This document shows positions 56,690 to 64,000 of a stretch of DNA of 64,000 bases, in pieces (positions within the stretch are counted from its first letter, which is position 1; each line of letters starts with the position of its first letter). The stretch spans positions 180,741,253-180,805,252 of the forward strand of contig OV884060.1 in NCBI GenBank assembly GCA_930367215.1, read 5' to 3'. The notes beneath the pieces are model-generated. The model was not told the origin of the DNA. It saw nothing but the letters and a program-made list of their open reading frames with translations, and searched no databases. This stretch comes from Pollenia angustigena. Lineage: Eukaryota; Arthropoda; Insecta; Diptera; Polleniidae. The position numbers and the translations under genes were made by a program.

Positions 56690-57130
56690 TCTGTTATACA
56701 GCTAGCTCATGCCCATTACTAATCACTTCAGATTCTCTAGAACACAGCGTATTGATAACCAAACTATGTGCACCAAATTTCGAAACGATATTCTCCAGAT
56801 ATAAACAAATCAATTTCGGGCCACGCCCACTTCTCCGATCTCGCCCACATTTTTTTTTTTTACTCTGCGTACTGATTACTAAGAGGCTTGTACCTAATTT
56901 CAAAACTTTGTCTCTTGGCATTCTGCAAACATACAAAAATCTATAATGTCACGGTCACTTCTCCAGTTCTCCCCAGATTTAGACAGATGTTGCGTATTGA
57001 TAACCAAGATATTTGTACCCAATTTTGAAACTAGATCTTGCTGTTCTCTAGATATACATAAATCTATATTTTCTTTGTATGGGAGGTGTATATTGCCTAT
57101 AGCACCTCACAGACCATCAGTTAAATCAGC
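56690..57130. repeat. TATACCC-family fragment
   Basis: CACGCCCACTTCTCCGATC, CTCGCCCACA, GTACCTAATTTCAAAACTTTG and a second, weaker repeat of the same block from 56946 match 39905-40020 and 48125-48230. It lies just before exon 3 of the ZAD gene. Confidence 0.65.
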
Positions 57131-57335
57131 AAAAACATACTTACCTCATTATTATATTAGTATAGATTATTGCGTGAATCTATCTTATCTTTATTGAAAA
57201 AAGGGAAGAGAAACAAAATCCCAAAGAGATTTACCAATTTTTTAAAGTTAAAATCTTAAATAATTTGAACTCTTTTTGAGAATGCATTGCTTAAATATTG
57301 CCTTTTAATCTCGAAATAAAAAATTTGTATTTAAG

Positions 57336-58203
57336 CTGTACACAATGCAATAAATCATTTACAACAAGTTATGGTCTGCGAATACACAATATATCCTATC
57401 ATGCTTCTGAAGAAGAAAGAACTCATGCCTGTGAACATTGCCCACGTAAATTTGGAAGGCGGAATTTACTCGAATTACATAAACAAACTCATATACCAAA
57501 GGAGCAATGGACTATTGTATGCACCAAATGTACAACACGTACAGCCAAGTTAGTTTCTAAACGATATCGCATATACATACATAATTTTTTACTAACATTA
57601 ATATCTTTTTTCAGATTTGCTACACAATATCTTCTTAATATACACACTAGCATGTATCATAGACGGGAAATAAACATTTGTCAAGTATGTGCTAAAGAAA
57701 TTAAAGATAAAAAATCATTTGAAAAGCATGTACGTTCTCATTTTGAAGATAGTGGACCGCGTCTAAAATGCCCTATTGAGAATTGTGAAAGTTGGCTTAA
57801 AGATGAAGATAATTTAAAAACTCACATTCAAAGATATCATCTTGATGACAAAACCTATAAATGTCCCGACTGTGAGAAAGTGTGTCCAAATCGAAGATCG
57901 CTATCAAGTCACAAGCATTATTTTCATTCGAAGGAAGTTTTTCGCTGCGAGCAGTGCGATAAAACGTTTAAGAAAGCATTAACGTTGAAAGTAGGTTACG
58001 AAAAATATTTAAAACTTTTTTATTTTAGATATTTCTATTTTTAGGAACACATGACCCAACATACTGGAGAAACTTTATATAATTGTCCGTTTTGTACTAG
58101 AACGTTTAACTCAAATGCTAATATGCATGCACATAAAAAGAAACAACATCCTGTAGAATGGGAGGAATTGAGAAGAAAAAAACTAGGCCCTTTACCTAAT
58201 TAA
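57336..58203 (+). CDS. ZAD-C2H2 zinc-finger gene, exons 3-5
   Basis: Exons 57336-57548, 57615-57990 and 58045-58203 (stop TAA 58201-58203), with introns of 66 and 54 bp (GTTAGT...TTTTTTCAG and GTAGGT...TTTTTAG). Phases 2, 2 and 0 agree with exon 2 and with each other. They encode residues 279-527: eight C2H2 fingers, FSCTQC, HACEHC, IVCTKC (longer loop), [14 protein letters not shown] (four residues between the Cys), YKCPDC, FRCEQC and YNCPFC. The TGE linker (HTGETLY) stands only before the last. Introns cut fingers 5 and 9 between Cys and His pairs, so reading through an intron would destroy a finger. The frames that read through look open only because the 66-bp intron has no stop. Fingers of this kind bind DNA; targets cannot be told. 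Confidence 0.85.
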
Positions 58204-59329
58204 AGTTGTATACAACATCACCTTATTAGTTATAGATTTGTTTAGTTATATATAGTAAATATAAATTAATAATTAAAATTAATTAAAAATATGTTTTTGA
58301 AGGGGCAGAAGGCGTTTTCATTAATTTGTTTTGAATACAATTTTTTGTATGTAGTTTACTCTGTCTCTCTCTGTGACAAATGGGAAAAGTGGCTTTGAAA
58401 TGTCTGAAATTTAAAAAAGATTTTTTATACAGTATTTATCGCTTAAATGAACGAAATGTATATATAAAAACTTGCTTGTTTAAACATACCAGAGAACTGC
58501 AAAATCACAATTTTTCTTGATTTATTCATACGCTAAAATTTACATTCACTCTTTGCTTGCAAAACAAAGTTCAACGTTGGTAATTTTTACATCGTTTCGT
58601 ACACATTTGATTTTTGCATTTATTCGTTTTTTATTGAAAGTGCTTTATTTGCATTTTTGTTGCTCACGCAATATAACATAACTGTGTAAATTCAAAAGAA
58701 CACATATTTATACTTTTGCAGTCAAGTAGTCATTGTCCACTCGATGAGACGCTTGGTAACATTAACAACAATAAACCACTCTCATGCTTTGTTAAAATTA
58801 ACAACAATAAAAACAACAATAACAAGAATACATTGTACCTACATACAGAACTACTGTACTTTTTTTAAGATAAAAAAAGTATGTGTCTATGGAAATTGTT
58901 TGTATGTATGTATGTACCTACATATGTATGTGCGTTTAGTTTCATTTAAATGTTTTTTTCTTGTACTACATATATAGTTAATGCTGAATGAATACATGAG
59001 TAATAATTGCATAATTTCTGGCTTTTTTGTTTTAATTTTTTTTTCTTTACCAAAACAATCATTGTCGCAAAGAACACACAAACATCTTTATTAAAAAACG
59101 AAGCTAACGATTGTATAAATAACAAAGCACGATGTGCAATATTTGAATGACTGCAAACCACAGCGAATATTTGCGGTTGCGCAAGTTTGATTGTATGACC
59201 GCAAGCGAGTGTATTTGTTGTTGTTGATTAAATGCGATTTTTTTCAATCGCATAAAGCTGTTCTCTGAAACATACTAACACATTATTGTTGCTGTTGTTG
59301 TTGTAGCAGTGCGACCTGCAAATGTATGT
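58204..59329. other. Downstream of the ZAD gene: no gene seen
   Basis: The 3' untranslated region should lie at its start; no canonical AATAAA is obvious in the first 100 bp (AATTAAAA-type words only). Simple repeats follow: AACAACAATAA near 58790, TATGTATGTATG near 58905, GTTGTTGTTG near 59290. Confidence 0.5.
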
Positions 59330-59337
59330 ATGCACAT

Positions 59338-60732
59338 TAGGGTGGCCGTTATTTTCTTTTTTTTGATTTCTTATATTCTCCCCCCCCAAATCGGTTCAGT
59401 TTTATGTAAAAAAAAATACAAAAAAATTTCGTAGCGATAAGTTGTGTTTTAGGGGGGGCGTCCGCCCCTCAAAGTTTGAAATCAAGCCATTTATTCAAAT
59501 GTAATTTGTTTGCATATGACTATCTCTTAAAAACAACATTTTACAAGAACATGATATATGGCAATATTTTAGCTCTTCTAGTCAACAACATTAGCCTCGA
59601 AGAAAGTTTTTTGCTAAAATTAATATTTAAGAAAATAATTAAGAAAATAACAACAAAATTCCAAACATTTTATATACGTTTTATATATATAAAAGAGGGA
59701 TTTAATGTCAAGTGAACTAATTTTGAAATCGATGTCTTTCGATTTGGATGAAATTTGCACCACCGTTAGTCCCATTGAATAGTAGTTCAGACACAAATTT
59801 TCAACAAGATCGGTCATAAAGTTTCTGAGTTTGGGAGGGTCAAAGTTTGAAATTTTGGCCATATAGGTGTTCTTTCACATCCATGTTACTTATTACCAAT
59901 TGGGGTTAGCAAAATTTGTCCCAAGCAGCTTAGATAGCTATTTGATCAATCTTTAAAAAAAAAATTTTTTTGTTTTTTTTTGAATTTTTTTAAATTTTTT
60001 TTTTAAATTTACAACTTGGCAAAAAAAAAAAAAAAAAAAAGTTTTAAATATAAAAAAAAATATGTTAAAAAATTTTTTAAAAAAACCAAAAAATTTTTTT
60101 TAAAAAGATTGATTAAATAGCTATCTAAGCTGCTTGAGACAAATTTTGCTAACCCCAATTGGTAATAAGTTACATGGATGTGAAAGAACACCTGTATGGC
60201 CAAAATTTCAAACTTTGACCCTCCCAAACTCAGAAACTTTTTGACCGATCTTGTTGAAAATTTGTGTCTGAACTACTATTCAATGGGACTAACGGTGGTG
60301 CAAATTTCATCCAAATCGAAAGATTTCGATTTCAAAATTAGTTCACTTGACATTAAATCCCTCTTTTATATATATAAAACGTATATAAAATGTTTGGAAT
60401 TTTGTTGTTATTTTCTTAATTATTTTCTTAAATATTAATTTTAGCAAAAAACTTTCTTCGAGGCTAATGTTGTTGACTAGAAGAGCTAAAATATTGCCAT
60501 ATACCATGTTCTTGTAAAATGTTGTTTTTAAGAGATAGTCATATGCAAACAAATTACATTTGAATAAATGGCTTGATGGCAAACTTTGAGGGGCCGACGC
60601 CCCCCCTAAAACACAACTTATCGCTACGAAATTTTTTTGTATTTTTTTTTACATAAAACTGATCCGATTTGGGGGGGGAGAATATAAGAAATCAAAAAAA
60701 AAAAGTTCTCCATACAACTAACGGCCACGCTA
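59338..60732. mobile_element. Foldback element with TAGGGTGGCCGTTA ends (intact arms)
   Basis: Arms 59338-59999 and 60050-60732 are nearly identical inverted copies meeting at a poly-A/poly-T centre near 60030. The exact octamer ATGCACAT lies at 59330-59337 and 60733-60740. Both arms carry CCCCCCCAAATCGG and TTATATATATAAAA words. The 79-80 codon frames occur as mirror pairs, one per arm, and are not genes. Relative at 43462-45720. Confidence 0.9.
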
Positions 60733-60844
60733 ATGCACATACTTATAAAGTATTATTGTTTAAATATTTTGACCTTTTATTACTGTTAATGTGAGCCATC
60801 TTTAATTTCTATTGCCAGTATACCTTCATTTTCAAAAAAATTTT

Positions 60845-60928
60845 GCGAAAGTTATAGAGAGTATCAATTTGAAATTTAGCTTTCGCATTGAAATGATATT
60901 CGCATCGCAATAGAGAGTAGCCCTCCTG
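60845..60928. repeat. Right end of a GCGATGCGAA-type MITE
   Basis: ATTCGCATCGCAATAGAGAG then TAGCCCTCCTG resembles the end of the element at 33248-34098 (TTCGCATCGCAATTCAGAAT, then AAGCCTCC). The left end is not seen. Confidence 0.5.
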
Positions 60929-61452
60929 ACGTCAATTGTGCCAATACCACTCTGGTCCTTTCTACGATTGCAACGAATGGTGGGCGACCTCCTAAAACAA
61001 TATCTCGGCGACTATTCATAGAAATATCTACCGACTCCCTATGAATTTCATTCAGAGCTGCCCTGTATGAGGTGTGGTCTGTCATAGAGTCTAGGTGTTG
61101 TAGGATTTTTCTCATACCAGAGAAGATATTTTCTGACATGTCTCGAAGGGGGACTTATTCCGTTAGATGGTAATTAGGATGCCCTTCCGATAATATACCA
61201 GAAGGAACTGATTTGCAAGCATTACGTTGTGTTCTTTGACCGTCATGATCTTCACTTCGACATGCAGGTGTTCTATTGATGTAATCTGAACACATACCGC
61301 TACGTGTCATAAGGCCCAACCACAATGTGCTTAAATGATGAAACAGAACTGGGGCTGAACGATGTTTTCCATACAATTTGACATACAATTTCGCCAGAGA
61401 AAGCGGTCGTGAAATAAAATCAATTTTATCTTGAGGACGTTTTTTCTAATGC
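60876..61452 (-). pseudogene. Unrecognised open frame broken by one stop
   Basis: From about 61445 (RPQDKIDFISRPLSLAKLY) the frame runs through MTRSGMCSDYINRTPACRSE and SGILSEGHPNYHLTE to a TAA at 61155, then continues in the same frame: VPLRDMSENIFSGMRKILQH, LNEIHRESVDISMNSRRDIV, LGGRPPFVAIVERTRVVLAQ. The last residues run into the MITE end at 60928. About 170 residues are open apart from that one stop, and base composition is less AT-rich than the surroundings, so it looks like former coding sequence. I do not recognise the family; it may be a gene fragment or part of a transposon ORF. Confidence 0.4.
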
Positions 61453-61465
61453 TCTCACATATAGA

Positions 61466-61625
61466 CAGTGTGACCATATTAGCTTTTCGAGCTAAATTTA
61501 GCTTTATTTTTTCCTTTTTAGCTTGAGAAATTTCATTTAGCTTTAAGCTTTTTTTCAGCTTTTTTCAATGATGCATTTAGCTTTTCCTAGCCTTTTTTTA
61601 ATTTCACTTTCGTGTTTATTTTTAT
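61466..61625. repeat. hAT-like end, CAGTGTGACCATATTAGC
   Basis: A CAGTG terminus followed by six or more TTTAGCTTT words is typical of the subterminal part of hAT elements here. No partner end found. 61626-62890 shows no gene; the 63- and 70-codon frames at 62027 and 62657 lack any support. Confidence 0.4.
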
Positions 61626-62891
61626 TTTAAAATAAATAAAACAGTTTATCCGAATAAACTTATGTGTGATTTAGTTAAAAGGATAATAGTCTGGCAGAGC
61701 AGAAGAAATCGCTGTTGCAGATTTGATTTACGTACATACATAACAGTGCTGCGAGGGGAAGAATACAAAAATTACGCTATTTTCCAAAAAAACAAATTTG
61801 TCAAAAGTTACACTTCGAAAAATTTCTTGAATAAACAGTAAATTTCGTTTAAAGTCACTACAGTTTTAGCCACTTTAGCGATATATTACAATTTATCTGT
61901 TTTTTCTGCCGTTGTAAGTAAATTTAATATTAAGGATTTACGTGATTTAGTCCACGTATGAAAGCATATTTATATATATATATATTCCCGTCGTTCCTAT
62001 AAGGAGCATAGGGCCTCAAAGCATATTTGCCACATACTTATTTCATCTATAAGCAGGCATCAAGCAAAACGTTCTACGTTCTTTTTAATTTTCGAAGACT
62101 CAAACCATTAAAAGAACTAAGAATTAAATCGTTTATTTTTTTCATCATGAAAAAAATTAGTTTTTGGCTTAAGTACCCAGCAAAAAAAGTACTTCGAATT
62201 CGGGTGAAGAAGCTATGAATTTAACATGAGCATTTCATTGGAAAAATGTTGTTCATTTTCTACTACTTTTAGCTGCATATATTCCAAGTTTCTAGTACTT
62301 TTAGAGTTCTGATATTTGAATGTCAATTATAAGTAGGGGAAAAAATGTATACTAAAATAACTTTTAAGATGCTAAACAAAAGTAGTTCTGCAATAGTAAT
62401 GTAATTGTCAATTTAAGAAGTGATATTAATGCAGTGATTTTAAAATGCGTCTATATCGCTTTTAAACATTTAAAACCCCTTTAATTAATTAAAAAGCATC
62501 ACTTAACTAAAAATGAAACTCAAATAAAAAATTCAATTATTTTCCCGAACAAACAAATATTTTTTAGAAATTCAATCCCAAGGTATATTTAATGTACCTT
62601 GTTCAATCCTTTTTAAAAATTTCCGGGCCAACTACATTCTATACAATTATTTAATATTGGTACTTCAAAACTACTTCTTTACCCCCAGTTTCCACATGCA
62701 AGTGCAAGTTCCAAAAACTCAATACACTCCCACTTTTTCACTAACATTCACACAATTTTTGTACTGTAAGCCAATCGGCTGTTTCCGAGATTTTTCGTTG
62801 ATAATACGTATACGCTACTTGCAAGTAATTACTTGCATGTGGAAACCTAGGGTTAGAGCTGAAAAGTAGCATTATATACTTTGGTTGTAAT

Positions 62892-63010
62892 CAGTGTTGC
62901 CAATTTAGCCATTTAGTGGCTAGATTTAGCCATTTTTCACCCTGTTTAGCCATTAAAAATGAATTTAGCCATTAGCCATTTTTTTTAGCCATTTTTCAAC
63001 TTGTTTAGCA
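62892..63010. repeat. hAT-like end, CAGTGTTGCCAATTTAGCC
   Basis: A CAGTG terminus followed by repeated TTTAGCCATTT words. The partner end is not in the window or not recognisable. The Helitron at 63054 begins shortly after and may interrupt it. Confidence 0.4.
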
Positions 63011-63053
63011 ATAAAATTTTTTTGCCGTTTTTCTTTTAAAATTATAATTTTTA

Positions 63054-63326
63054 TCTATATATATAAAAATAAGTCCGTATATGTACGTCGCCGAAGTACT
63101 CATAAACGCGTCGTGTGATTTCAACCAAACGTATACACTACGTAGGCAATGGCCCATATATGGTTTATATGAAGTTTGGTTGAAATCCGATAACGCATGT
63201 GTGTGCGGTGCGTATGTGAAGTGAGTGTGTTTTTGCCGCAGGAAAACCAACTTTATTAAAAACAAGTGTGTTTCTTTTCTTTTCTTATTTTGTTTTGCCG
63301 TGCGAAGCAGGCAACGGGCCCGCTAG
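63054..63326 (+). mobile_element. Short Helitron (273 bp)
   Basis: It starts TCTATATATATAAAAATAAG after an A and ends GGCAACGGGCCCGCTAG before a T. The hairpin TTGCC/GGCAA lies just before the CTAG end, as Helitrons require. No coding capacity. Confidence 0.8.
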
Positions 63327-63389
63327 TTTTATTATAAAAATTTATAAAAGAAAAATAAACATTTTGAACAATTAAAACGCCTTTAATTT

Positions 63390-63905
63390 AAATTACAACT
63401 TTTACAAATGTTGAAAATCGCTATGAACTATGACGCACTATTAAATTTATAAAATGGATCAACACAAACATCGCTGTTTCTTTCTGGTAGCAAGTATTTC
63501 AATAAAGGGATGCAGGCGGTAACAAAATTGTTTAAGAAATTTCAGAATTGACTATAAAGTTGCTCTAACTTCCATGGTCTAATGATGAAGTAGAGTACCT
63601 AATTTTATCAATTAGGTAAATAGTTTTACCACAATATTTATTCCACCACCACAATAGTGGGGAGGGTACTATGCGTTTGTGCTGATGTCTGTAACACCTT
63701 AAAACATTAGTCCTTAGCTCACCTTTACGTATACCGATTAACTCAGAATCACGATGTTTGTCCGGCTGGCTGGCTGTCCATATAAACCTTGTGCGCAAAG
63801 TACAGGTCGCAATTTAGAGATTATTTGAAAAATTTGGTACAAAGGTTCTAATGTGGTGTAGAGTATCATAAAGTCGGGCTTAACTGTCTATACTTTCTTA
63901 CTTGT
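63390..63905 (-). repeat. TATACCC-related repeat, minus strand
   Basis: Read on the minus strand it starts AAAAACAAGTAAGAAAGTATA near 63907 and ends TAGTACCCTCCCCACTATTG near 63655, with TGTACTTTGCGCACAAGG (shared with 52168-52186) and GGACAGCCAGCC in between. The 77-codon minus frame inside is not a gene. The rest of the window to 64000 shows nothing. Confidence 0.55.
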
Positions 63906-64000
63906 TTTTTATTGTAGATCTGGACTCAAAAGGTTGGGTAAATGTTGTCGTGATTATGATTTACCTTCAAATTATTTAAAACTTATGATTATTTGAAACT

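Larger units (their letters stand above)
41603..57335. other. 15.7-kb second intron of the ZAD gene, filled with repeats
   Basis: The donor GTGGGT after phase-2 AG (41601-41602) meets the acceptor TTTAAG|C at 57336, giving AGC (Ser) and the ordinary finger start FSCTQC. All other introns of the gene are 54-76 bp. From about 42230 nearly the whole length is assigned below to transposable elements; 41603-42230 shows nothing recognisable. Transcripts must cross all of it, so intron retention or exonisation of element sequence is conceivable. Confidence 0.8.

Noticed and set aside
57371..57553. 60-codon frame starting MVCEYTIYP
   Set aside because: Shadow of exon 3 of the zinc-finger gene in another frame.

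Overview
The window is AT-rich, repeat-dense DNA from a higher dipteran. The evidence is 54-76 bp introns, a ZAD plus C2H2 zinc-finger gene of a type greatly expanded in flies, MADF and zeste-like Myb remnants, rosa-like mariners, Helitrons and many hAT-like elements. My best guess is a calyptrate fly (blow fly, house fly or flesh fly lineage); the sequence alone does not settle the species. There is no prokaryotic gene organisation, no CRISPR array and no rRNA gene.

I could reconstruct two host genes by joining exons through matching splice phases. (1) On the minus strand at 14021-17897, five exons encode an unrecognised 199-residue protein carrying three copies of an [ST]-P-x-W motif; its last intron (about 3.1 kb) is filled with repeats. 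(2) On the plus strand at 40691-58203, five exons encode a 527-residue ZAD-C2H2 protein (N-terminal zinc-finger-associated domain, acidic linker, basic patch, about ten fingers), most like the grauzone-type regulators of flies. Its second intron is 15,733 bp and consists largely of nested transposable elements.

Layout. 1-3884: 5' part of a gypsy/17.6-type retrotransposon on the minus strand (LTR, primer-binding site, broken gag), with a hAT element inserted in its leader. 4204-13590: hAT MITE, a tandem-array repeat, a 2.8-kb foldback element, a Helitron and MITEs. 14021-17897: the five-exon gene. 18089-21982: a three-level nest, with a Helitron in a mariner in an element carrying a MADF-BESS pseudogene. 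22004-26800: hAT remnant, foldback and TTAA-flanked MITEs. 26859-40520: hammerhead-like motif, second copy of the tandem-array repeat, TA-flanked MITEs, a transposon ORF with an SDxCxxQNKN motif, a zeste-like Myb remnant, an isolated heat-shock-type promoter and TATACCC-type repeats. 40691-58203: the ZAD gene and its repeat-filled intron. 58204-64000: foldback element, an unrecognised broken ORF, hAT-like ends, a short Helitron and a minus-strand repeat.

Most long open frames in this window lie in repeats and are not genes. Many element boundaries are supported by exact target-site duplications, and several by an uninterrupted paralogous copy elsewhere in the window.
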